A stretch of DNA of 21,855 nt, from contig JAPLCH010000219.1 in assembly GCA_026392325.1 (NCBI GenBank), positions 1-21,855 on the forward strand. Direction: 5' to 3'. Made by a program: the position numbers and the translations under genes. This document shows positions 1 through 5,836 of this stretch, piece after piece; position 1 is the first letter of the stretch, and each line of letters begins with the position of its first letter. The notes beneath the pieces are model-generated. The model was not told the origin of the DNA and searched no databases. It saw only the letters and a list, made by a program, of their open reading frames with translations. This DNA comes from Solirubrobacterales bacterium (GTDB lineage: Bacteria > Actinomycetota > Thermoleophilia > Solirubrobacterales > Solirubrobacteraceae).

Positions 1-434
1 ACCGTGGGATTGGCTTCGTCTTCCAGGACATCAACCTCTTTCCTCGCATGACGGTCCTCAGTAATCTGCGTGCAAGTCCAGAGCGGGCAGCCGACCTGCT
101 TGAGGCGGTCGGACTTTCCGATCAGTCCAACTCGCGACCCGCAGCGCTGTCTGGTGGGGAAGCCCAACGTGCCGCGATCGCAAGGGCGCTCGCCCAAATG
201 CCTGATGTGCTGCTGCTTGATGAGCCCTTCTCGGCCTTGGACGACCAGACCGCGGACCAATGCATCGAGTTGGTGAGGCTCCAAGCAGCCGCCAACGCAA
301 TCCCAACCGTGATGGTCGCCCACGACCTTCGCACTGCCGAAGCAATGGGTTGTGAGTCTGCCTTGCGCATGGGTACTACGGGCATTGCGACAATGGTTCC
401 CTTAGCGGAGGCGTTCACCGCCCCGTCACACTGA
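1..434 (+). CDS. ABC transporter ATP-binding protein, 5'-truncated
   Basis: This is the C-terminal part of an ABC ATPase that energises a membrane transporter by ATP hydrolysis. The frame is open from base 3, so the gene starts before the window; the Met at base 48 is internal. In order I see a Q-loop (FVFQD), the signature LSGGEAQR, Walker B with catalytic Glu (VLLLDEP), the D-loop (SALD) and the H-loop His (VAHD). Walker A is outside the window. The stretch from Q-loop to signature is short, about 42 residues, and no TOBE or other C-terminal regulatory domain follows. The LFPRMTV style after the Q-loop resembles molybdate/sulfate-type (ModC/CysA) importers, but the substrate cannot be assigned from this fragment. 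The partner permease is presumably upstream. Confidence 0.93.
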   Translation, partial: RGIGFVFQDINLFPRMTVLSNLRASPERAADLLEAVGLSDQSNSRPAALSGGEAQRAAIARALAQMPDVLLLDEPFSALDDQTADQCIELVRLQAAANAIPTVMVAHDLRTAEAMGCESALRMGTTGIATMVPLAEAFTAPSH

Positions 435-444
435 CCCCGGGGCG

Positions 445-450
445 TATCCT
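445..450 (+). promoter_or_regulatory. Candidate -10 element for tRNA-Leu
   Basis: TATCCT lies 11 nt before the first tRNA base and just after the ABC gene stop. It fits the TAnnnT actinobacterial -10 pattern and would give a very short 5' leader. No good -35 was found, and the tRNA could also be read through from upstream. Confidence 0.4.
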
Positions 451-461
451 CAAGGCCCACT

Positions 462-547
462 GTCCGGGTGGCGGAATTGGCATACGCGGTCGACTTAAAA
501 TCGACTGTCCCGATTGGGGCTTGTGGGTTCGATCCCCACCCCGGACA
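462..547 (+). tRNA. tRNA-Leu (anticodon UAA)
   Basis: The 7-bp acceptor stem pairs GTCCGGG (462-468) with CCCGGAC (540-546), followed by discriminator A. The anticodon stem GTCGA/TCGAC encloses loop CTTAAAA, giving anticodon UAA. The T-arm GTGGG-TTCGATC-CCCAC is canonical, and a long variable arm between anticodon and T stems makes this a class II tRNA, as expected for leucine. The CCA end is not encoded. Confidence 0.97.
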
Positions 548-554
548 TTCAGTT

Positions 555-575
555 GGTCAAATCGAAGATTTGACC
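555..575 (+). terminator. Hairpin after tRNA-Leu, possible terminator or processing stem
   Basis: A perfect 9-bp inverted repeat, GGTCAAATC / GATTTGACC, with a 3-nt GAA loop lies 8 bases after the tRNA. No T-tract follows directly, so factor-independent termination here is uncertain. Confidence 0.4.
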
Positions 576-590
576 CTCCCTGGGATCGAC

Positions 591-610
591 AGTGATCGTC
601 ACTTTTCTTT
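591..610 (+). terminator. Weak intrinsic terminator candidate
   Basis: AGTGA-TCG-TCACT forms a 5-bp stem followed immediately by a T-rich stretch (TTTCTTT). The stem is short and not GC-rich. It may work together with the preceding hairpin to end the tRNA-Leu transcript. Confidence 0.4.
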
Positions 611-723
611 CCCAAAGCACCGCTCGGGAGCTCCATTTTGTCCGAATGGGCATAAATTGGCCGAGAATTGACCCCACAGTCAATCTTTCCCAGCGTCAGA
701 TCGGACTCCTAAACCCAACCTAA

Positions 724-739
724 AGTGATTCACGTCACT
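724..739. promoter_or_regulatory. CRP/FNR-like operator candidate
   Basis: AGTGATTCACGTCACT contains GTGA-N6-TCAC, the core of the TGTGA-N6-TCACA palindrome bound by CRP/FNR-family regulators, here with A and T in the outermost positions. It sits about 130 bp before the proposed -10 of the sigma gene. The spacing is not that of a classical activator site, so binding is inference from the motif only. Confidence 0.35.
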
Positions 740-846
740 CTCCGCTGGGCATGGCATTGCGGACTTTTTCGGCGCATAAACGCTCCCCTGATTCCGCCTA
801 TTTAGACCCCGTTTTTCACGTTCGTTGACTGCTGAATCACCCGTCA

Positions 847-876
847 TTGCGGGTTTACCGGGGTTTTGCCTACAGT
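847..876 (+). promoter_or_regulatory. Candidate sigma-70-type promoter for the sigma-factor gene
   Basis: TACAGT (871-876) matches TAnnnT, with TTGCGG (847-852) 18 bp upstream as a weak -35. Transcription would start near 883, leaving a leader of about 68 nt before the ATG at 951. The leader has only a modest purine-rich GGGGAAA near the ATG. Confidence 0.4.
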
Positions 877-950
877 TGAGAAGTACCTGAAAATCACCTT
901 GCGAAACTTCCGTTCATCAGTCGTGTTGCAAAACAAGAATCGGGGAAACC

Positions 951-1055
951 ATGGAAGCGGCATCAATCACAAACAGCAGGGCCGGAGCAATCAGCCGAGA
1001 TGGCATTGCTTCCCCACTCCTGCGTCTGCAGTCCGATGACCGTGGGAGCCTTTGA
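951..1055 (+). pseudogene. Out-of-frame 5' end of the sigma-factor gene
   Basis: An ATG at 951, preceded by GGGGAAACC, opens a 34-codon frame ending at TGA 1053-1055. The translated segment ASPLLRLQSDDR (codons for 1008-1043) matches, to my knowledge, the conserved N-terminus of the Solirubrobacterales sigma family that continues in the next frame downstream. In that family about eleven residues lie between this segment and the AFE(L/V)LV motif; here only four bases (1044-1047) separate CGT from the GCC encoding that Ala. The simplest reading is a deletion of about 29 bp with a frameshift. Alternatives are an assembly or sequencing error, or a recoding event at CTT-TGA. The TGA lies inside the sigma frame's GAG-containing context, so the two frames overlap by 20 bases if the downstream start is 1036. 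Confidence 0.6.
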
Positions 1056-2343
1056 GCTTCTCGTCAGTCGCTACCAGAGCAAGCTGCTGAACTTCTGCCG
1101 CCACATGCTCAACAACCGCGAGGACGCGGAGGATGTGCTCCAGGAGGTCTTCGCTTCGGCCTACACGGCAATGCTGGCCGACGACCGTCCCATCATGGTC
1201 AAGCCTTGGCTTTACCGGATTGCGCGCAACCGTTCCTTGAACCACATGCGCAAGACAAAGCCGATCGGCGTTGACTCAATGGACATTCATGTCTCCGAGC
1301 ATGGCCGCAGCACAGCCGACCGGGCCAACAGTCGGGAAGAGTTCCGGGACCTGATGAGTGACATCTCACTCCTGCCCGAAACTCAGCGCACCGCACTTCT
1401 GCTTCGCGAAGTAGACGGAATGCCTTACGACCAGATCGCTGAAGCAATGGACACCACCGTTCCCTCGATCAAGTCACTGCTTGTCCGGGCACGGGTTGGG
1501 CTGGCGGAAATGTCAGAGGCGCGAGGCCTGACCTGCGACACGGTCCGGATGGAACTTGGCGAGGTTGCAGAGGGTCTGACCCGTCGCCTCACCCCACCAG
1601 TCCGGCGGCACATCAAGTCATGTGACCGCTGCAAGGAGTTCAAGGCCGAGCTGACAGCCACCGACGCTGCCCTGGCCGCCGTGGCTCCGCTTGGAATGAT
1701 CGTCGCTTTCAAGAACACGATCGTCTCCCAGCTTGGATTTGGAGCCAGCTCAAGCGCCGCCGGAAGCAGCTCGAGCGCGGCAGTCGGCTCGATGGTCGGC
1801 TCAAGCGCATCGGGAAGCCTTGCAGGCACCATCTCAGCAGGCGCAACCACGATTGCCTCCAAGGCAGCCGCGGGGCTTGCAGCTGCCGCCATCGTCACAG
1901 CTGGCGCAACTGGGGTAACAACGGGAGTCGCAACCACGGCCACCGTCAACCCGCACGCGATTGTGGCCTCAGCCACCGTCAAGCCGGCTGCTGCCGTTAC
2001 TGCTCCCCCAGCAAGTCCAGTGCCAGCAACTCTCAGCACGACTGTCCCAGCTGAGGCAGCTTCGGTTGCTGCGCCGCCCGTAGCTCCGACAGTTGACCCT
2101 GCCACTCCAACGACGGACGCGGGATCGACAATGACAACAACCGACAGCGTCTCACTGCCGATTGACATCGCTTCAACGGACGGATCTGCCACAGGTACAG
2201 CAGCATCAACTGATCCGACCGGCAGCACTACTTCAAGCTCAGACGGAAGCTCTAGCGATGGGAGCACCGGAGGAGTGACAACTGGCACTGACACGGCTGA
2301 CAGCTCGGCGGGGGGCCCAGCTGTCAGCACCCCTGCTCCTTAG
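1036..2343 (+). CDS. ECF-like sigma factor with zinc finger, membrane segment and low-complexity tail
   Basis: A sigma-70 family factor that would direct RNA polymerase to a specific regulon. Sigma region 2 is seen in AFELLVSRYQ, DAEDVLQEVF and PWLYRIARNRSLNH; region 4 in LPETQRTALLLRE, the HTH YDQIAEAMDTTVPSIKSLL and VRARVGLAEM. Next comes an anti-sigma-type zinc-binding motif HIKSCDRC (Hx3Cx2C) with an upstream Cys. From about nt 1741 the protein is Ser/Ala/Gly-rich, nt 1861-1927 can form one membrane helix (AAAGLAAAAIVTAGATG), and about 140 Ala/Thr/Ser/Pro/Gly residues follow. An ATG at 1000 is in the same frame; I use 1036 because the conserved domain begins right after it, but neither has a good ribosome site. 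The ancestral start was probably 951, now out of frame. It is convergent with the next gene, separated by a strong terminator. Confidence 0.85.
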   Translation: MTVGAFELLVSRYQSKLLNFCRHMLNNREDAEDVLQEVFASAYTAMLADDRPIMVKPWLYRIARNRSLNHMRKTKPIGVDSMDIHVSEHGRSTADRANSREEFRDLMSDISLLPETQRTALLLREVDGMPYDQIAEAMDTTVPSIKSLLVRARVGLAEMSEARGLTCDTVRMELGEVAEGLTRRLTPPVRRHIKSCDRCKEFKAELTATDAALAAVAPLGMIVAFKNTIVSQLGFGASSSAAGSSSSAAVGSMVGSSASGSLAGTISAGATTIASKAAAGLAAAAIVTAGATGVTTGVATTATVNPHAIVASATVKPAAAVTAPPASPVPATLSTTVPAEAASVAAPPVAPTVDPATPTTDAGSTMTTTDSVSLPIDIASTDGSATGTAASTDPTGSTTSSSDGSSSDGSTGGVTTGTDTADSSAGGPAVSTPAP

Positions 2344-2374
2344 GGAAAAGGGCATAGCCGTCAGTGTGCCGGGC

Positions 2375-2409
2375 ATGGGCCGGACTGGGAATCCAGTCGG
2401 GCCCATTTT
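2375..2409 (+). terminator. Strong intrinsic terminator of the sigma gene
   Basis: A 14-nt arm (2375-2388) pairs with 2393-2406, with a single G-G mismatch and a GAAT loop, followed by a T run (TTTT from 2406). It lies between two convergent genes. Confidence 0.9.
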
Positions 2410-2423
2410 CGTGCGTGTTGACT

Positions 2424-2666
2424 TCAGTCTGTGAAGGTCTCGAACGCGACCATCGTGTGCGTCCTCAGGACGCCCGGGAGTCCACCAATCTCTCCGCTCA
2501 CGAGGTTTGAAAGCCGTCCCGTCTCTTCCACACGGACGATCGCGACGAAATCCCACTCGCCGCTGACTGACATCGCTTCGGCAACGCCTTCAACAGCAGC
2601 CAGCTCCTCTCCGAAATGAGGCATCGCGGTGCGTTCAACATCTACCAGCACGATTGCAGTGGTCAT
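2424..2666 (-). CDS. Stand-alone RAM (Lrp/AsnC ligand-binding) domain protein
   Basis: An 80-residue protein consisting only of the regulation-of-amino-acid-metabolism fold found at the C-terminus of Lrp/AsnC regulators. The order of elements fits: an initial strand (TAIVLVDVE), helix (FGEELAAVEGVAEAMSV), G-E-WDFVAIVRV strand, a second helix with SGEIGGLPGV, and a final strand ending TMVAFETF. There is no DNA-binding HTH, so it probably forms ligand-responsive oligomers or acts as an effector subunit. Its ATG overlaps the stop of the upstream hydrolase by four bases (ATGA), so the two genes are co-transcribed and probably translationally coupled. No specific ligand can be named. Confidence 0.9.
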   Translation of the reverse strand: MTTAIVLVDVERTAMPHFGEELAAVEGVAEAMSVSGEWDFVAIVRVEETGRLSNLVSGEIGGLPGVLRTHTMVAFETFTD

Positions 2667-3340
2667 AGTGAATGAACCTCCCCTGGGTCAAGTACAACAA
2701 CTGTTCCGTTTCCGGCCGACGCGACATCTGCTGCGAACGCATGGGCGTCTGTTTCGATCGGCGGGAAAGTGTTGTAATGGCACGGAATCACCGTCGGGGC
2801 ACCAACCAGCCCGCATGCCTCAACCGCGTCGTGGCGGTCCATTGTGTAGTGCCCACCGATCGGCACGATTGCCAGGTCCAGCTCAGCCGGACGCCCGTTC
2901 ACCAAGGCAAGGTCGCTGAAGAGAGCCGTGTCTCCCAAGTGGTAGACCGTTTTCCCTCCGAAGTTGATCACCAGACCGGCCGGAGTGTTGACCGTTCCCT
3001 TCGGGGTCGTTGATGTGTGCCAAGCCGGCACAAGCTTCACCCAGCCCCAGTCAAAGACAACTGTTCCGCCAAGGTTCGGGTCGCGAGTATCCACTCCCTC
3101 AGCTGCGATCTCACCGGCAAGTTCAACAATTGCAAGCACTGGAGCACCAGTGCGCTTCGCAATATCAACTGTGTCGCCAATGTGGTCTGCATGACCGTGC
3201 GTCAGGAGGATCGCATCTGCTTCCAAATCCGCTGCTGCAGCAGCAGCCTTTGGGTTGCCCGTCAAGAACGGGTCAACCAGGATGGTCGTGTCTCCTGACT
3301 TGAACTCAAAGGCCGAATGGCCGAGGTACCTGATGTCCAT
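2663..3340 (-). CDS. UPF0173 family metal-dependent hydrolase (metallo-beta-lactamase fold)
   Basis: A 225-residue cytoplasmic protein of usual length for UPF0173. It begins MDIRYLGHSAFEF, typical of the family, and carries the MBL metal site THGHADHIGD (residues about 47-56). Further metal ligands are likely His in PIGGHYTMD and His in PCHYNTFPPIE, both diagnostic of this group. The family is predicted to hydrolyse an unidentified substrate with a dinuclear metal centre. The ATG at 3340 is preceded by GGGGG about 9 nt upstream, unlike the leaderless starts common elsewhere in this window. It is the first gene of a two-gene operon with the RAM protein. Substrate unknown. Confidence 0.93.
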   Translation of the reverse strand: MDIRYLGHSAFEFKSGDTTILVDPFLTGNPKAAAAAADLEADAILLTHGHADHIGDTVDIAKRTGAPVLAIVELAGEIAAEGVDTRDPNLGGTVVFDWGWVKLVPAWHTSTTPKGTVNTPAGLVINFGGKTVYHLGDTALFSDLALVNGRPAELDLAIVPIGGHYTMDRHDAVEACGLVGAPTVIPCHYNTFPPIETDAHAFAADVASAGNGTVVVLDPGEVHSL

Positions 3341-3367
3341 GTTTCAAACCCCCATTTAAAGTTCCGC

Positions 3368-3387
3368 AACCCGACAGACGACGGGTT
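3368..3387 (-). terminator. Inverted repeat between rhomboid-like gene and hydrolase
   Basis: AACCCG (3368-3373) and CGGGTT (3382-3387) form a 6-bp stem with an 8-nt loop. It lies after the stop of the upstream minus-strand gene and before the hydrolase start, so it could be a weak terminator or an operator. No T-tract follows on the minus strand. Confidence 0.35.
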
Positions 3388-3460
3388 AAATCACGCTTAT
3401 CAGGGTACTGATGATCCTCCAGATTGGCTAATCGCGCCAAGGACTCTTCTCACCGGACTC

Positions 3461-4222
3461 TTAGTTGCGACGGCCGAGCACGGTCAGCAGACTGCCGAGC
3501 CCCATGCCGACGATCAACCCGGCTGCAGCCTCTTGCCATGTTGCCGCGATTACGAGTGGTGGAAGCAGGAGCAAGACGACCAGAGCGACTCCCACTCCGG
3601 CGAGATCCGTGTCCTCGCCTCCTCGGCGGCTGTCAAGCGCGACCATCCCGTATGCGAATGTGATTGCCACGGCCGGAGCCAAAGCGCCGCTGGCCGGTCC
3701 ATTGGTCATCTCAGCCGACAGCCACGCTCCCCCCGCTCCCGCAAGCAGCCAAGTCCCAAGAACCATGATCCAGCCGGCTCCGTGCTTGCGCTCAATCGTG
3801 GAACCGAAGATCGCGAAGGCGACCAGAACGATGAAGGCGTAAGGAAGGCTGCGGTGCACGAACGGGGCGGTCAACAGCTTCGGCCAGTCTCCGTTGAGAT
3901 GTCCGAAAACCTCCAAGGTCAAGCCCTTCACAAAGCCTGCCCGTACAAGGATGCTCAAAGCCGAAGCTAGAAGAATGAGGCCAGGAACAATGATCAGCCG
4001 GCCATCTCTGGGAAGGCTTGGCATGCTCGGCCTGCGGCGCTTTGACCTCGCCTGACGCTTTGCACGGCGCTTGGCCTGGTTTGCAGGATCCTCCCTGGAG
4101 CCAAGCTTTGGCGCTCTTTTTCGCACTCGATTGCCGCAATACGGGCACTCGGTGATGTACGGGCTTACCTCAGAGCCACACGTTGGGCAAACAACTGAGA
4201 GGTCAGGAATCCCTTCGTCCAC
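3461..4222 (-). CDS. Zinc-ribbon, rhomboid-like membrane protein, probably non-proteolytic
   Basis: A 253-residue protein with three parts. Residues about 11-33 form a zinc ribbon with two CxxC knuckles (CPTCG, CPYCG). A strongly basic linker (many Lys/Arg to about residue 70) follows. The rest is a multi-helix rhomboid-like membrane domain. The rhomboid pattern is recognisable (FVH, then FGSTIER, then PASGAL, then AAAGLIVGMGLG). Compared with E. coli GlpG, the TM2 His145 and the nucleophile Ser in the G-x-S-G position seem kept, but His150 aligns with Tyr, Asn154 with Val and the catalytic His254 with Ala. Protease activity is therefore unlikely. The start is a GTG (4220-4222) with a -10-like TATTCT six bases upstream. 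The gene is divergent from the DUF2090 gene. Confidence 0.75.
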   Translation of the reverse strand: MDEGIPDLSVVCPTCGSEVSPYITECPYCGNRVRKRAPKLGSREDPANQAKRRAKRQARSKRRRPSMPSLPRDGRLIIVPGLILLASALSILVRAGFVKGLTLEVFGHLNGDWPKLLTAPFVHRSLPYAFIVLVAFAIFGSTIERKHGAGWIMVLGTWLLAGAGGAWLSAEMTNGPASGALAPAVAITFAYGMVALDSRRGGEDTDLAGVGVALVVLLLLPPLVIAATWQEAAAGLIVGMGLGSLLTVLGRRN

Positions 4223-4228
4223 CCTTAG

Positions 4229-4238
4229 AGAATAGACT
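4229..4238. promoter_or_regulatory. Overlapping divergent -10 elements
   Basis: On the minus strand TATTCT (4234 down to 4229) lies six bases before the GTG of the rhomboid-like gene, implying a leaderless transcript. On the plus strand TAGACT (4233-4238) lies 35 bases before the DUF2090 start, whose leader carries a Shine-Dalgarno site. The two hexamers share two bases, so polymerase could occupy only one at a time. Confidence 0.5.
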
Positions 4239-4262
4239 CACGAAGACATCCGATCCCCTGAC

Positions 4263-4269
4263 AGGAAGG
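4263..4269 (+). promoter_or_regulatory. Shine-Dalgarno site of the DUF2090 gene
   Basis: AGGAAGG ends four bases before the ATG at 4274, giving clear support for that start and marking this as a leadered mRNA. Confidence 0.75.
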
Positions 4270-4273
4270 TTCC

Positions 4274-5185
4274 ATGGCACTCGGTTACTCAGAAGGCAGG
4301 CTTTTTATCCTCGCTTTCGACCATCGCGGCAGTTTTCAAACGAAGATGTTCGGTATTGAGGGTTCCCCCAATCCCGAGCAGACTGAAACCATCAGCGACG
4401 CTAAGCGTCTGGTCTACGAAGGCATGGAGCTCGCGGTTGAACGCGGAGCCCAGGCAGGCGCGACCGGAGTTCTTGTTGATGAGCAGTTCGGCAGCAACGT
4501 TCCGGAGCGCGCTCAGGCCAAGGGCCTGAAGCTTGCGATGCCGGTGGAGAAGAGTGGATCCAACGAGTTCCATTTTGAATACGGGGACGATTTTGGTGCC
4601 CACATTGAGAAGTTCAACCCGGACTTCACAAAGGTTCTGGTTCGCTACAACCCAGAGGGCGACCCTGGGATGAACGAGCGTCAGCTCGGCCGCTTGAAGC
4701 AGCTGTCTGATTGGCTCCACGAGAACGACAGGAAGTTCCTGTTTGAACTTCTCGTTCCAGCGGAACCAGCCCAGCTTGAATCAGTGGGCGGTGACGAAGG
4801 CCGCTACGACTCGGAGCTTCGTCCAGCGCTGATGCGTGGAGCGATCGAAGCAATCCAGAATGCGGGCGTTGAGGCCGACATCTGGAAGATCGAAGGCGTT
4901 GATCGCCGGGAAGACGCGCAGATGCTTGCCGAGCAAACCCGAATTGACGGGCGAGACGGCGTTGTCTGTGTACTCCTTGGCCGTGGCGCAAGCGACGAAA
5001 AGGTTGACCAATGGCTTCGTGAGGCAGCGCCAGTTGACGGCTTTGTCGGCTTTGCCATCGGCCGTTCGATCTGGTGGGACTCGCTCAAGGGATTCCTCGA
5101 CGGGAGCATTTCCCGCGAGGACGCTGTTACCCAAGTGGCAGACAACTACCTTCGCTTCATCAGCGTCTACGAAAGTGCTGCCTGA
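4274..5185 (+). CDS. DUF2090 / IolC-C-terminal-like aldolase-fold protein
   Basis: A 303-residue soluble protein of the DUF2090 family, related to the C-terminal domain of IolC fusions and to 2-deoxy-5-keto-gluconate-6-phosphate-type aldolases with a TIM barrel. The family start LFILAFDHRGSF (residues about 10-21) is intact. Other barrel-strand motifs are GVLVDEQFG, KVLVRYNPEGD, FLFELLVPA, IWKIEGVD (its Lys is a candidate Schiff-base residue, by inference) and GFAIGRSIWWD near the phosphate-binding end. A role in sugar-phosphate or inositol-type catabolism is plausible, but no other inositol genes are nearby, so the substrate is unknown. It is followed by a strong terminator, so it is a single-gene transcript. 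Confidence 0.88.
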   Translation: MALGYSEGRLFILAFDHRGSFQTKMFGIEGSPNPEQTETISDAKRLVYEGMELAVERGAQAGATGVLVDEQFGSNVPERAQAKGLKLAMPVEKSGSNEFHFEYGDDFGAHIEKFNPDFTKVLVRYNPEGDPGMNERQLGRLKQLSDWLHENDRKFLFELLVPAEPAQLESVGGDEGRYDSELRPALMRGAIEAIQNAGVEADIWKIEGVDRREDAQMLAEQTRIDGRDGVVCVLLGRGASDEKVDQWLREAAPVDGFVGFAIGRSIWWDSLKGFLDGSISREDAVTQVADNYLRFISVYESAA

Positions 5186-5230
5186 GGCAAGATTGACCGA
5201 CTCGCCAGCAATGGCGTTACGGAACTGTTC

Positions 5231-5260
5231 AGAGGGCGTGCCAAATGGCGCGCCCTCTTT
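5231..5260 (+). terminator. Intrinsic terminator of the DUF2090 gene
   Basis: A 12-bp stem (5231-5242 with 5247-5258, including one G-U pair) with an AAAT loop, followed by TTT. Confidence 0.88.
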
Positions 5261-5282
5261 GCGTTGTGGGTGAACCGCGCCT

Positions 5283-5288
5283 TAGGCT
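5283..5288 (+). promoter_or_regulatory. -10-like element of the thermonuclease gene
   Basis: TAGGCT lies six bases before the ATG at 5295, and there is no Shine-Dalgarno site, which suggests a leaderless mRNA. Confidence 0.5.
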
Positions 5289-5294
5289 GCACTC

Positions 5295-5807
5295 ATGAAG
5301 CGGATTGACAAACGATTGCCTGGCCTGGTCCTGCTGGCTGCTCTAGCTGCGGCTTTGGTTGCAGGCTTCGTTCCCGGTTCCGCAAAGGAGCCGACGAGCG
5401 CCAGAGTCGTTCGCGTAGTGGATGGGGACACGATCGTCGTTGAATCAAGCGAAGGGACTGAGCGCGTTCGTTACATAGGGATTGACACGCCCGAAAGCGT
5501 CAAGCCCAACACCCCCGTTCAGTGTTACGCGAAGACCGCATCGCATCTCAACGAGGCGCTCGTCGCAGGCCACACCGTCACGCTGACCTACGGACCGGAG
5601 AAGCGCGACAGATACGGGCGCCTGTTGGCCTATGTCGCAACCGAGGACGGAGTTGACGTCAACGCAACACTTGTCGAGAGAGGGGCTGCAAAAACCCTTG
5701 AAATCAAGCCCAACACTCAAAGAGCCAGCAAGTACGGGGAATTGGAGGCAAAAGCCCGCAATATGCAGGCAGGTCTCTGGGCTGTGTGCGCCGACGCACA
5801 TAACTGA
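5295..5807 (+). CDS. Secreted thermonuclease-family nuclease (SNase-like)
   Basis: A 170-residue protein with an N-terminal signal sequence or anchor (Lys/Arg-rich start, then the hydrophobic run LVLLAALAAALVAGFV) and a staphylococcal-nuclease fold. Motifs match the family: VVDGDTIVV (metal-binding Asp), RYIGIDTPE (active-site Arg context, Asp, Thr and catalytic Glu), and RDRYGRLLAYV (second Arg). Two Cys flank the domain (QCYAK and WAVCAD) and may form a disulphide outside the cell. The likely role is Ca2+-dependent degradation of extracellular DNA or RNA, perhaps for nutrient recovery. All key residues appear present. The preceding terminator and its own -10-like hexamer suggest independent transcription. 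Confidence 0.93.
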   Translation: MKRIDKRLPGLVLLAALAAALVAGFVPGSAKEPTSARVVRVVDGDTIVVESSEGTERVRYIGIDTPESVKPNTPVQCYAKTASHLNEALVAGHTVTLTYGPEKRDRYGRLLAYVATEDGVDVNATLVERGAAKTLEIKPNTQRASKYGELEAKARNMQAGLWAVCADAHN

Positions 5808-5820
5808 GGATCCCCGATGC

Positions 5821-5826
5821 TAGGGT
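5821..5826 (+). promoter_or_regulatory. -10-like element of the small membrane protein gene
   Basis: TAGGGT lies ten bases before the ATG at 5837, fitting the near-leaderless pattern seen at other starts. Confidence 0.4.
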
Positions 5827-5836
5827 TCCCTTACTG

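Larger units (their letters stand above)
548..950. other. Gene-free interval between tRNA-Leu and the sigma gene
   Basis: I see no convincing coding region here on either strand; the open frames present lack family resemblance and partly overlap the tRNA. The interval holds two hairpins directly after the tRNA (555-575 and 591-603), a CRP/FNR-like palindrome (724-739), a short inverted repeat ACCCG/CGGGT (839-854), and a plausible promoter (847-876) for the following gene. A small RNA cannot be excluded. Confidence 0.6.

Noticed and set aside
468..671. Open frame running through tRNA-Leu
   Set aside because: It overlaps the tRNA and its hairpins and shows no protein features.
1425..2330. Long open frame on the minus strand opposite the sigma gene
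   Set aside because: It mirrors the Ala/Ser/Thr-rich tail of the sigma protein, is itself only low-complexity Val/Ala-rich sequence, and has no family motif. The plus-strand frame carries recognisable sigma domains.
4274..5185. Inositol catabolism operon
   Set aside because: Only the DUF2090 protein resembles an IolC domain; no other iol-type gene is present and a terminator follows at once.
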